DNA of 64,000 nt from MGIIa-L3 sp11892u (GTDB lineage: Archaea; Thermoplasmatota; Poseidoniia; Poseidoniales; Poseidoniaceae). Location: positions 1 through 64,000 of the forward strand of contig CBFHXB010000003.1 of the NCBI GenBank assembly GCA_965659685.1, read 5' to 3'. Under the pieces are notes generated by a model that saw nothing but the letters and a program-made list of their open reading frames with translations, was not told the DNA's origin and did no database searches. Of the stretch, positions 26,501-33,782 are shown in pieces. Within the stretch, counting starts at the first letter, position 1, and each line of letters begins with the position of its first letter. The position numbers and the translations under genes are program-made.

Positions 26501-28984
26501 GATGTGGGTGCTGTTGTGGCCGAGGGAGTAGGTGGCCCAATTTGGCATGCCGTCGTACACCGTGAGGCATTCGTCGATGTCCAATCCACCGGACGCATCC
26601 AATTGCCACCGGCAGACGCCGAGGTTGGTGCTGGCGTAGAGGTAGGACCCCAGATCCATGAACTCGAGGTGTTGTGCCGGTCGCTCGTCCCAATTCCGAC
26701 CGCCTGGGATGGCGTAGGCGCTGCTCCCGTCCCACAAGACGGCACCGGATTGGGTGCCGATGGCGAGTTCTGCTGAACCACGGATGCTGGTGACGGCGAT
26801 GCTGTAGATGGCGTCGCTGGGCAACGCGCCTCCGGCACCGTTCCCGTTTCCATCCAGCAAGGGAGCAAGGAGTTCTCCCGTCGCAAGGTCAATTCGAATC
26901 ACTCCGTAGCCGTACAGTCCGTAGTGGAGCACGCCTTGGAATTCGACGATTGGAGCGTAGAAGGACTGGTCGATGCCGGTGCTGCCCCACGTGCTGAGCC
27001 ACGTTGGCCCAGCGTCCAAATCAAGGCGAAGCAAGCCGCTTTCACTGGCGAAATAGGCGGTGCGGTTGAGGATGGCCACTTCGCCTGTGGCGTCCGCGGG
27101 AACGTCACTGGTCGCGCCGCTTTGCCACGGCGGATTACCGTTGGCCAAGTCGGTCAAGTTCCAAACGCTGATGCCTCCGTCTTCGTGGGTGATCACCACA
27201 TCGCTTCCGTCCACCGCGACGCCCGTTTGGGCATTCCATCGTGCTTCGCTGCGTTGGAGTTGCTGAGCGTTCCCGGTGGCGTCATCGATGCGGTAGAGGC
27301 CGTGTTCCTCGGTGGCCACCCAGACGTCGGTCGCCGTGGCGGCCATCGCGGTGGGCACCCCGACGATGGTCGTGGCGCCCGTCCAGCGGCGTTGGGTGGT
27401 GTTGTAGACCGCAACGAGGTCGTCGCCGCCGACGTGGATGTTGTTTCCAAAAGCGGCCAAAGCGGTCATCTCAGCGATGGGTGGGCTGGTGGCAAGAACG
27501 AGGTCGCTTTGGACCATCGGCGTAGCGCCGGGTGCCATACGAAGGAAGGTGCCCGTACCGTCGCCCACGAGGAGGGTGTGCTCGCTGGGCGCTCGTGCGC
27601 CGCCAGCCGGCCAAGCCATCATGACAGGGACGTTGCCGCCCAGCCCGGCTTCGGCCAAATCGGAGGGGCCGTTGTGGGTGGTGAACACGCCCGAATTGAT
27701 GTCGTAGCGTTCGATGGAGGAACCTGCGAGGACCCAGAGTTCGTTGCCCACCACTTCAATTCCGTTGATCTCATCGTCGGCCAACCAATTTGCGCTGGAC
27801 CACGTGGCTTGCCAGAGGTTGAGGGAGGGGTTGTACCGTCCAATGCCAGCATCGGCCGAACCGAACAAGATCTGTCCGCCCATCTCCACCATGGACGTGA
27901 TGACGTCGGAATGCAAGACGTTCGCCGTGGTCCAAATCGTTGAGGTGCTGGCCACCGGGTCGTACCGGAGCACACCTTCACCGTCGATGCTGACGTGGAC
28001 AAGGCCGTTGAAGACCTCCATGGCCAAGACCTCAGCATTGGCGGACATGGGGAAGGTGTTGGTGTTGCAGCCGGCAAGCACGGACCACGTCCCGTCGATG
28101 GAGCGGTTGTGAAGGCAAGCGTCGCCTACGGCGATGACCTGACCCGAACCGTCGGTGGCGAGCCTGAGGATCGGTGCATCGCTTCCAACGGTGCTTTGGT
28201 TGGTCGGCAGTGGAACCAGTGCGCCTGTGTCCACGTCGATGGCATGCATGCCGTCGGTGCCCAGCACCAACACCTGGCGGTGACTCAGGTCCACCTCAAG
28301 GTCGACGATGGCGACCACGTCGGGGACGTCGACGATGTCGATGGTCGGGGGGTTCATGGCGGCGTCGATGACGAGCACCCGGTCGTCCACGGCCAACCAA
28401 AGCCTGCCGTCGTCCGGGTGAACGGCACGTGCCGAGGGTTCGAAAGCCATCGGTTTGAGCGAAACCGTGGGGTCGGCGGGTGCGAGGGCTTGCACCACAA
28501 GGTCGGTGACGGTGGCCCCTCCAGGGAGGGTCCAACTTGACGACAGGCCGCTGGTTGACGTCCGTCCAGTGAACGGATCACCTCCGTCGAGGTCGAGGGT
28601 TTGACCCATCCAGCCTTGGCTGCTCAAATCGAGGAGGGCTGAACCCACGGACCCACCGGCGATCATCAACGGTGAGTCGATGACCATGCCTTCAGCACCA
28701 GACACACGGATTTCGAAGGACACGTTGTCGAGCGTTGCGCCCGGAGCGAAGGTCAGGTTCCAGTCTGCGCTGGCCGGTTGAATGCCGTCTGAGGAAACCG
28801 CATCGAGTTTGACCCAACCGGTGTCCTCGCTCCCGTTCATGGGCCATACCGTTCCACCGGCGTCCTCGTGAGCCGAGGCGTTGGGCACCAGAAGAGGTGA
28901 GGCCAGGCTCATCAGCATGAGCAGGACGAGCCCAGTCGCGCGCAGCCGGATGCTGCGGGACCCCGCCCCAATACGAGCCTCCAT
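20552..28984 (-). CDS. Giant surface protein: propeller repeats, FN3-like modules, membrane anchor
   Basis: A 2810-residue exported protein. A signal peptide covers about residues 17-40 (LVLLMLMSLASPLLVPNASA). Residues about 60-1900 are dozens of beta-propeller blades; many carry the Reg_prop-like pattern 'LPSN-x-I-x-G-L' or 'GLS(S/D)', with WxGG and 'GV-x2-W(D/N)' strands. From about 1940 come five or more FN3-like modules with a recurring entry motif 'P-E-D-D-G-x-A' and a Y-x-(V/L/I)-(Y/W) strand. One membrane helix (about 2677-2696) is followed by RRR and a cytoplasmic tail of about 110 residues rich in Ala-Pro, ending in two short LLDDL/FLDDLL motifs. N-x-S/T sites are frequent. ATG 28984 is chosen because a TATA box lies 27 bases before it; 26 more residues are possible upstream but lack signal character. 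Adhesion, sensing or polymer binding are plausible. Confidence 0.88.
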   Translation of the reverse strand: MEARIGAGSRSIRLRATGLVLLMLMSLASPLLVPNASAHEDAGGTVWPMNGSEDTGWVKLDAVSSDGIQPASADWNLTFAPGATLDNVSFEIRVSGAEGMVIDSPLMIAGGSVGSALLDLSSQGWMGQTLDLDGGDPFTGRTSTSGLSSSWTLPGGATVTDLVVQALAPADPTVSLKPMAFEPSARAVHPDDGRLWLAVDDRVLVIDAAMNPPTIDIVDVPDVVAIVDLEVDLSHRQVLVLGTDGMHAIDVDTGALVPLPTNQSTVGSDAPILRLATDGSGQVIAVGDACLHNRSIDGTWSVLAGCNTNTFPMSANAEVLAMEVFNGLVHVSIDGEGVLRYDPVASTSTIWTTANVLHSDVITSMVEMGGQILFGSADAGIGRYNPSLNLWQATWSSANWLADDEINGIEVVGNELWVLAGSSIERYDINSGVFTTHNGPSDLAEAGLGGNVPVMMAWPAGGARAPSEHTLLVGDGTGTFLRMAPGATPMVQSDLVLATSPPIAEMTALAAFGNNIHVGGDDLVAVYNTTQRRWTGATTIVGVPTAMAATATDVWVATEEHGLYRIDDATGNAQQLQRSEARWNAQTGVAVDGSDVVITHEDGGISVWNLTDLANGNPPWQSGATSDVPADATGEVAILNRTAYFASESGLLRLDLDAGPTWLSTWGSTGIDQSFYAPIVEFQGVLHYGLYGYGVIRIDLATGELLAPLLDGNGNGAGGALPSDAIYSIAVTSIRGSAELAIGTQSGAVLWDGSSAYAIPGGRNWDERPAQHLEFMDLGSYLYASTNLGVCRWQLDASGGLDIDECLTVYDGMPNWATYSLGHNSTHIFGGTLSGVGVIALSSFTVVDTWETQSADNAPVAIVDDIAYIGLDGIGVARWDLINSAWLNLWTSSGVLDTNGITGLVAGTQANTLWVGGDDGFQLIDVINATELVDIEKTNSLYYDNGDPYDLIMVGDVLHYNQRTASDRIYRIDTGNLASPVNYLDIGVHLNEGGLDVAGMGRMGDVIVASAVSGQWWNTEGSGGIVRWDTVNGSWLPDVLPDASIDVVEMLQTANGETWIQWGDTGIEVHDANGTFVQDWGDNDIPDLPNGQGGYPMGGGMVEWNGEVLLASEDGIEAYDPSTGTWSTYWSDANTPEVYELWTDGNVLFIGATSGSGWNPDGVVVMEDSSGTRTTVLSSANGDFSNAYPISIEACDGMVWTAFFQLSGVAQVIGVDPNGTASDVVIDGQDLGSNQRPAALACAGTELHVGFWSVSTGIVVWDLATGQVTDQLNSDDGLSNSAVYYDAMATVGSATSPSIVVGHDTDNGDGGYSYYNVANPVPTVREQGSLVTTVARGAGGEAVYGIAGLSSGFSQVGQWSPSVGASVIESKIQLNSGAVSALAGSGTTLYAATYDPTGGFGGSTGGNALLVGSVASNGTLTWTDGHTMPSSSRVNSIAIGNHAVHASTFPRGGFNGNGGGQGNGLLTLDLANGTWSTASNGLSDDMDGLAWYGNTLVTGLVGGGTGVSGIQIYDPTTDAFVDGGVLGGLPSNTIYGLSRSSTSDVVHIATEGGVGRFDRSLDGWDTPITTVDGLLSNKAWDVITWFDGSGAEQVLLATDGGLSLWNASADQMVASWDDTNGLLETSTWGLFRNATDGTVLLAHDGLGSSRPGATVLAASSSAAGGFVVDDTHRFDQLPSNDVTAVSSDFWGLHVATGSGTMTHWNALSEEFEEGLDRTPTNQPVTRITSDGTTAVLMIDNGVVLVEASSTTHSLLASETVIGVSDVALDASGAVWASTLDDGLAAWSPPPGYQPVPSATSLRATPLNLGIGTGFADVTDYLHPGTSIDLLDLAGVPTLTLPNGSIGTLTPTALPLVFSSTTQGAAVWASTDLLLWNGTFEMADDAFVNRLQAAVDTGRMFNGNLTVEAQLFSPVNGSMEVRLIYDWSRTETPVELLELSDRPDDGGGALRASWSLVHDDDFARYLLYLKPGGWAVPPTAAELQASNLQPDAAVALHSRLQTDVFTAGGEPLIDGQSYSAVVVVEYADGRFGTVSMPLGPASPSDEMPRPPNSGEAMPSTISNAADGDLDVRWERCTALDHASTRLYASTVERTDVVGLTPVLDLPKTEGNETTLTLQPGRVYWIGLTCVDEAGQENLSDALILGPVVPTGGLDDGIAPPPLQNVEAVDAPNDEGGRILVSWTPSIAVDCAFYTVWLHELGDIQNIDQVGQSDGAYATRVAEAVAALRDGTLAFEEAEVVADCSANQTVVDDIGGRSLIDGRTYLVAVTAHDVWLNVDLSLGDGTIIDDVIPFRNVIDEGLAPDRLVDVKAFDHPEDDGRAIDVVFSPSDADDFDHYLIWTFTEEITNVSAWYNDGVFIGEVAVLRIDTQLIDTEGSPFEITLNEALHKDDDGTWSVVAIEDGMTVYAMVTVHDLRGNVHLDGLTGAAALAVDNLADRDAPDRIEDLVATDRPEDDGSAVLLEFLPSTASDVAAYEVYALSAPFNRVSESATPSLVLDRTPEFPVTVERYSDGSLLQPGVPVYLAVVVRDASGNAHLTELITASVEPVDDGVEDPGIYLDPITGITAAWLQQTDVLVAWEHTNDPSVRAYRVYFASESFPDVESAILAGEVQASNSYRISAETYPELVNSSGWYIAVTPVDDTFERTSVETVFLAPLIQTDGGGGGADEGFDFGTYLTGPNAIIAGLVLVTVLLALLVLRRRGGEGSKTYTLQEATWGIQEDAFGPVPTGPAPTAPAPAAPASALAAPQALSVDLYATAQQLSQAPRMEAPVSRSPAPSTSIDGLLDDLGLEGQAPAKQGALDTSFLDDLL

Positions 28985-29008
28985 GGGCGATTTGGGCTTC
29001 CTTACAGG

Positions 29009-29013
29009 TATAA
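29009..29013 (-). promoter_or_regulatory. TATA box of the giant surface-protein gene (leaderless)
   Basis: TTATA in CCTTATACC on the minus strand, centred 27 bases before ATG 28984. That is the standard archaeal TATA-to-start distance, so the mRNA should begin at or within two bases of the start codon. Confidence 0.7.
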
Positions 29014-29058
29014 GGGGTAGGTTTGCATGTTCAAACAAACCAAACCAGAAGTCGACCG

Positions 29059-30498
29059 TCATTCCAACATGCGAAGATGCCCTTCATCGTCGACGCCCAC
29101 CAGCCGAATGGTCGACGTGCGGCCTCGAATCGCGTTGGGTGAACCGGTCACGGTGACCACTTTTTCGCCGGGATGCATCCGCCCAGCGTCGACCATGGCT
29201 TTCACCGCAGCTCCAACGGTGTCCCGGGATCGGGCCAGTTCCTCGACGAGGTGACCGCTCACTCCGGGAAGGATTGTGGTGCGGCGAAGTGCACGCATGC
29301 GGTTGGTGATCGCCAAGATGGGTCGGCGAGGGCGATGTGCGGCCATCAAGCGGGCAGCGCTCCCGTGTTGGGTGGCCACGATCAGCCGATCCGCATCAAC
29401 ATCGGCGGCCAATTTGACGGCCGCGCCTGTGATGGCTCGGGTGCTTCTGAACATCGCCAGCGCCGGAGGGCTGGGGAGGTCGTCGATGGCCATCGTTGCA
29501 CGTTCAGCAATTCGAATCATGGTCGACACCGCTTCAACAGGGTACGCGCCCGTGGCGGTCTCTCCCGAGAGCATCACGGCACTGGTGAATTGCCGAATCG
29601 CGGTCGCGACATCGCTGACTTCGGCCCGTGTCGGGCGAGGGTGATCAACCATCGATTCCAGCATTTGTGTGGCGACGATGACGGGTTTTCCGCGTGCGAG
29701 GCACATACCGATGATCCGCTCTTGTGCAGCAGGAACTTCTTCCAGCGGGATTTCCACCCCGAGGTCTCCTCGGGCCACCATGACCGCATCGCTTGCATCG
29801 ACGATGGCGTCGAGATCGTCAAGGGCGGCAGGGTGTTCGATTTTGGCGATGACCCAGGTGTGCAGACCAGCTTCGGCGATGATGCGGCGTGCAGGTGCCA
29901 TGTCCTCGGCACTCCTCACGTAGGAGACGGCCACAAAATCGACTTCGTGCTCAAGCGCGTGCCTCAGGCAAGCTTCGTCCTTATCCCCGATGGCGGGCAG
30001 CGAGACCAAGGTGCGCGGCACGTTGATTCCCTTCCGTTCGCTCAAGTGCCCACCGTCGAGCACTTGAGCCACGACCGCAGTGCCATCGATGGATTCCACC
30101 TCCAAGCGAATCAGTCCATCCGCGAGCAAGACCGGATCGCCAACGCGGAGTTCCTCTGCCAGTGCAGCGTAGGGCACCGGGAAGGTCAGGTCGCTCACGT
30201 CGTCGGACGTCTCTTGCCCACAGCGCAAGGTCACGGAGGTTCCCCGAACAAGGTGAATGCTTCCTGGAAATCGACCGAGCCGGAGTTTTGGCCCGGGCAG
30301 GTCAGCGAGGACCCCAAGCGGACGTCCGGCCTTCGCTTCCACCGCTCGAAGACGCTCGATGGTCGCCGTTTTTGAGGGCAAATCACCGTGTGAATAATTC
30401 AGGCGAGCCACGTCGAGTCCAGCCTCGAGCATGGCCGTGAGCGTGTCCTCGTTGTCGCACGAAGGGCCGATGGTGGCGATGACGCGTGACCTGTGCAC
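29059..30498 (-). CDS. pyk: Pyruvate kinase
   Basis: A 479-residue pyruvate kinase, normal for the family. Visible motifs are ATIGPSC (5-13 region), VARLNYSHG, DLPGPKLRLG, the active-site IAKIEHPAALDDLDAI with its Lys, MVARGDLGVEIP, and MLESMVDHPRPTRAEVSDVATA. The C-terminal domain (from about 350) lacks an obvious N-terminal fructose-bisphosphate loop. The enzyme makes pyruvate and ATP from phosphoenolpyruvate. GTG 30498 (MHRSRVIATIGPSC) is chosen because the family starts this way; the frame runs 29 codons further upstream without homology. It is divergent from the malic enzyme gene across 129 bases, pairing two pyruvate-producing enzymes. Confidence 0.93.
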   Translation of the reverse strand: MHRSRVIATIGPSCDNEDTLTAMLEAGLDVARLNYSHGDLPSKTATIERLRAVEAKAGRPLGVLADLPGPKLRLGRFPGSIHLVRGTSVTLRCGQETSDDVSDLTFPVPYAALAEELRVGDPVLLADGLIRLEVESIDGTAVVAQVLDGGHLSERKGINVPRTLVSLPAIGDKDEACLRHALEHEVDFVAVSYVRSAEDMAPARRIIAEAGLHTWVIAKIEHPAALDDLDAIVDASDAVMVARGDLGVEIPLEEVPAAQERIIGMCLARGKPVIVATQMLESMVDHPRPTRAEVSDVATAIRQFTSAVMLSGETATGAYPVEAVSTMIRIAERATMAIDDLPSPPALAMFRSTRAITGAAVKLAADVDADRLIVATQHGSAARLMAAHRPRRPILAITNRMRALRRTTILPGVSGHLVEELARSRDTVGAAVKAMVDAGRMHPGEKVVTVTGSPNAIRGRTSTIRLVGVDDEGHLRMLE

Positions 30499-30627
30499 GG
30501 AAAGCCATCGACTCCGACGGTTCTTCAACGGTCCTCCATAGGGTTCAGCAACGTCGGGAATTGGCGGTGTGCGGAGCCACACCACAGAAGGCTCAAACCG
30601 GGTCGCGTCGCCGAGACGCCGAGGACC

Positions 30628-32940
30628 ATGGGCGAATCGTCACGCGAAGAGCACCTCAAGCGGGAAGCCTTGGAGTACCACGAGGCCTCACCTCGAGGCA
30701 AAATCAAGGTCGTGCCCACCAAACCTCACGCCACCGCGCACGAACTTTCCTTGGCGTACTCTCCCGGCGTGGCCTACCCGTGTTTGGAAATCGCTGAACG
30801 GCCAGAGGACGCCTACAGGTACACGTCAAAGGGCAACCTCGTGGCGGTGATTTCCAACGGTACGGCCGTGCTTGGCCTTGGGGACATCGGTGCCTTGGCC
30901 AGCAAACCCGTCATGGAAGGCAAGGGATTGCTTCTGAAGACCTTCGCAGACATCGACGTGTTCGACATCGAGGTGGACGAAACCGACCCGGAGCGCTTCA
31001 TCGACACGGTGGTGGCCATCTCCAAGACCTTTGGAGGCATCAACCTCGAGGACATCAAAGCACCCGAATGTTTCGAAATCGAACGGCGCATCGCCGAAGC
31101 CACCGACATTCCCGTCATGCACGACGACCAGCACGGCACCGCCATCATTTCCGCGGCTGCGCTGATCAACGCCTGTGAGCTTCAGGGGAAAGCTATCGAG
31201 GACGTCAAGGTCGTCGTGATCGGTGCTGGCGCAAGCGCCATCGCATGCGCCAACCATTACGTGGCCTGCGGCGTTCGTCAAGAGCACATCACGATGTGCG
31301 ACAGCAAAGGCATCGTCACCAAGGCGCGTTTGGAAGCGGGCGAAATCAACGTCTACAAGGCACCTTTCGCGCAAGACCGTCCGGCCGGCGACCTCAGCGA
31401 CGCCCTGGTCGGTGCAGACGTCATGCTCGGGCTTTCTCGCGGTGGATTGGTCACCGGCGAAATGGTGGCTGCGATGGCCGACCGACCGATCGTGTTTGCC
31501 TTGGCCAACCCGACGCCAGAGATTGCGCCTCACGAAGTCACCGCGGTCCGCGACGACGCCATCATTGCCACCGGGCGGTCGGATTATCCAAACCAAGTGA
31601 ACAACGTGCTTGGCTTCCCTTACATCTTCCGTGGTGCCCTTGACGTGCGGGCTCGCGACATCACGCAAGGCATGAAGATGGCCGCCACACGGGCGTTGGC
31701 GGAATTGGCCAAAGAGCCCGTTCCGGACTACATTTCACAAGCCTACGACGGTCTGGAAATGCAGTTTGGACCGGAATACATCATTCCGAAACCCTTCGAT
31801 CGACGCGTGCTCATTTGGGAAGCAAGCGCCGTGGCCAAGGCCGCGGTGGAGGAAGGCGTTGCTGCCGTGGGCCCCGAGGACTTCGATGAACTCCGCTACC
31901 GTGAGGAACTTGAGGGGCGCTTGGGCCAGAGTTACGCGCTCATGCGCAGCGTGATCAACCAAGTTCGAGGCCGCGGAAAACGCATCGTCTTCCCAGAAGG
32001 CGATCAGGAGCGTGTCCTCCGTGCAGCGGCCCAGTTGTCCGACCAGAAAATCTGCCACCCCATCCTCTTGGGGCCGCCGGACCGCATCAAGCGGCGCATC
32101 GCTCACCTCGGTTTGGACTTCGAACACACCGTCGTCAATCCACGAAAGGACGAACGGAGGAAGGCCGTCTATGCACCTGAACTCGCCATGCGTCGCAAGC
32201 GAAAAGGCGTGACCCTCGCCGATGCTGAGCGCCTGCTGAAGAGCCGTCCGTACTTCGCATCGAGCATGCTGAAGGCGGGCGACGCAGACGGCATGGTCGG
32301 TGGCGTCGGACGGACCTACGCAGACGTGCTGAAACCCGCCATCCAGAACTTGGGGACTCATCCAGAAGCCCACTGCATCGTCGGCTGTTATGTCGTGTCG
32401 GTGGCCGGACGCTTGATCATCCTCGCCGACGCAACGGTGAACATCTACCCCGACCAGCGAACGTTGGCCGAGATCGCGGTGCAGACCGCGCGGGTTGCGC
32501 GACGCTTCGGGCTTGAACCGCGTGTCGCCATGCTTTCCTTCTCCAACTTTGGTTCCAACAGAGAACAACGCAGCACACGCATTGAGGATGCCGTGGCCAC
32601 GGCGCGGGAGTTGGACCCAACCTTGCGCATCGACGGGCCCATGCAAGCCGACACCGCCTTGGACACCATGGTTCAACAGGAGTATCCCTTCCTCGAGTTT
32701 GAAGGCCCGGCGAACGTCTTGGTTTGCCCCAACCTGGCCGCGGCCAACATCGCCTACAAGCTGTTGGAGCAATTGGCGGACGCCGAGATGATCGGCCCCA
32801 TCCTCGAAGGCATCACCTTCCCCGTGCAAATCGTGGCTCGAAACGACGAGGTCCGTGACATCGTCAACATGGCCACGCTCTGCGTGGCCGAGGCGTGCCG
32901 CGGAGACTCTTACTGGGAGACCTTGCGCTCGTCGTCCTGA
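30628..32940 (+). CDS. maeB: NADP-type malic enzyme with phosphotransacetylase-like domain (MaeB)
   Basis: A 770-residue protein, matching the MaeB length of about 760. Residues 1-420 are malic enzyme: LSLAYSPGVA, GLGDIG, the metal/substrate segment DIKAPECFEIE, DDQHGTAIISAAALINA and the Rossmann fold VVVIGAGASAIACANHY. Residues about 440-770 are a phosphotransacetylase-like domain (RIVFPEGDQERVLRAA, SSMLKAGDADGMVGG, SFSNFGSNRE), which in MaeB proteins is regulatory rather than catalytic. It decarboxylates malate to pyruvate. Start ATG 30628 is the first Met with family homology (the common MaeB pattern 'ALEYHxxxPRGKI' follows). The last 31 bases overlap the convergent FGE-like gene. Confidence 0.93.
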   Translation: MGESSREEHLKREALEYHEASPRGKIKVVPTKPHATAHELSLAYSPGVAYPCLEIAERPEDAYRYTSKGNLVAVISNGTAVLGLGDIGALASKPVMEGKGLLLKTFADIDVFDIEVDETDPERFIDTVVAISKTFGGINLEDIKAPECFEIERRIAEATDIPVMHDDQHGTAIISAAALINACELQGKAIEDVKVVVIGAGASAIACANHYVACGVRQEHITMCDSKGIVTKARLEAGEINVYKAPFAQDRPAGDLSDALVGADVMLGLSRGGLVTGEMVAAMADRPIVFALANPTPEIAPHEVTAVRDDAIIATGRSDYPNQVNNVLGFPYIFRGALDVRARDITQGMKMAATRALAELAKEPVPDYISQAYDGLEMQFGPEYIIPKPFDRRVLIWEASAVAKAAVEEGVAAVGPEDFDELRYREELEGRLGQSYALMRSVINQVRGRGKRIVFPEGDQERVLRAAAQLSDQKICHPILLGPPDRIKRRIAHLGLDFEHTVVNPRKDERRKAVYAPELAMRRKRKGVTLADAERLLKSRPYFASSMLKAGDADGMVGGVGRTYADVLKPAIQNLGTHPEAHCIVGCYVVSVAGRLIILADATVNIYPDQRTLAEIAVQTARVARRFGLEPRVAMLSFSNFGSNREQRSTRIEDAVATARELDPTLRIDGPMQADTALDTMVQQEYPFLEFEGPANVLVCPNLAAANIAYKLLEQLADAEMIGPILEGITFPVQIVARNDEVRDIVNMATLCVAEACRGDSYWETLRSSS

Positions 32941-33782
32941 ACCTCACCGTCGTCCCATTGGACCGTCGGCCGGCGTGGTCGCCACACCGCTCCGGTGACA
33001 AATCCGGCGACGAGTCCACCGAAGAGCAGGTTGGCCCAGCCTTCGAGGGCGTAGCCCCCAAACCCACGCAAGACGGGGATCAAGAAGGACGGCACGACGC
33101 CGATGAGCAAGGTGCAAAGTGCTTCGATGCGGAGGTTGGCCGCGACATCCGCTTGGCGTGGCACCGTGCGGGTGGCGCCAACCCGCTTGGGGCTGAGCAC
33201 AAGGCGCAGCACCGTTCCAGGTAGGCGACGGTCCATGGGCACGGAGGACGTCGCTGTTGCGCCGGTCTTGTACGGATGCACCTCGATGCAAGCAAGTTGG
33301 TCCATCAGCGGGCCGAGGGTGGACCCTTCCCTTGGCCGCCCGTCCATGGGGGCGCCCCGGTGGTTGGAGAAAGGAGCGTCGGCAAGCACCTCGAGCACGC
33401 CAGGTTGCGGCTGGAGGACCCCCACTTCGTTGGCGATCGTCCACTCGGCGAGGCTCGGTGGCCGGACCTCGAGATCGCCTTCAAGCCCGGCCTGGACGGC
33501 GCTGCAGATCTGTTGAAGCAGGGCCGCATCGATGCCTTCGTGGGGGCCTTTTTCGTCAGGCACCGGCTCGTTGCAGAGACGGGCCACGTCGCTTCGAAGG
33601 AGCGGCGTTTCAAGGATGAAAAATTCCGGAACGCGCACCTCGTGCCGAGGCCGCTGGCCGGCGTGAATCCACCCGCCACGGTCGTCCCCAACGTAGGTCG
33701 TGCCCGCCTCCACCTTGGCAAAGGAGAGTGAGCCGACCTTCACAACATCACGCCCCGTGAAGCGTGCCGACCATTCCCTCAT
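32910..33782 (-). CDS. FGE/sulfatase-modifying-factor-like protein with membrane tail
   Basis: Up to 290 residues. Residues about 18-215 resemble the formylglycine-generating-enzyme fold: 'FAKVEAGTTYVGDD' (for F-x-M-V-x-G-x-F-x-M-G), RHEVRVPEFFILETPL, VRPPSLAEWTIANEVG (for RLPTEAEWEYAARGG) and a closing VLRLVLSP. The Cys pair used by true FGEs is not seen, so catalysis is doubtful. Two membrane helices follow (about 222-240 and 248-268), then an acidic C terminus. ATG 33782 overlaps the upstream GST gene by 35 bases; GTG 33740 would remove that overlap and is nearly as good. It converges on maeB with a 31-base overlap. Many such degenerate domains bind ligands instead. Confidence 0.68.
   Translation of the reverse strand: MREWSARFTGRDVVKVGSLSFAKVEAGTTYVGDDRGGWIHAGQRPRHEVRVPEFFILETPLLRSDVARLCNEPVPDEKGPHEGIDAALLQQICSAVQAGLEGDLEVRPPSLAEWTIANEVGVLQPQPGVLEVLADAPFSNHRGAPMDGRPREGSTLGPLMDQLACIEVHPYKTGATATSSVPMDRRLPGTVLRLVLSPKRVGATRTVPRQADVAANLRIEALCTLLIGVVPSFLIPVLRGFGGYALEGWANLLFGGLVAGFVTGAVWRPRRPTVQWDDGEVQDDERKVSQ

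Noticed and set aside
29021..29036. GTTTG...CAAAC inverted repeat upstream of the giant gene
   Set aside because: Only five-base arms around a six-base spacer; expected by chance in an A/T-richer patch.
31735..32829. 364-codon minus-strand frame
   Set aside because: Opposite the phosphotransacetylase domain of maeB, with no independent support.
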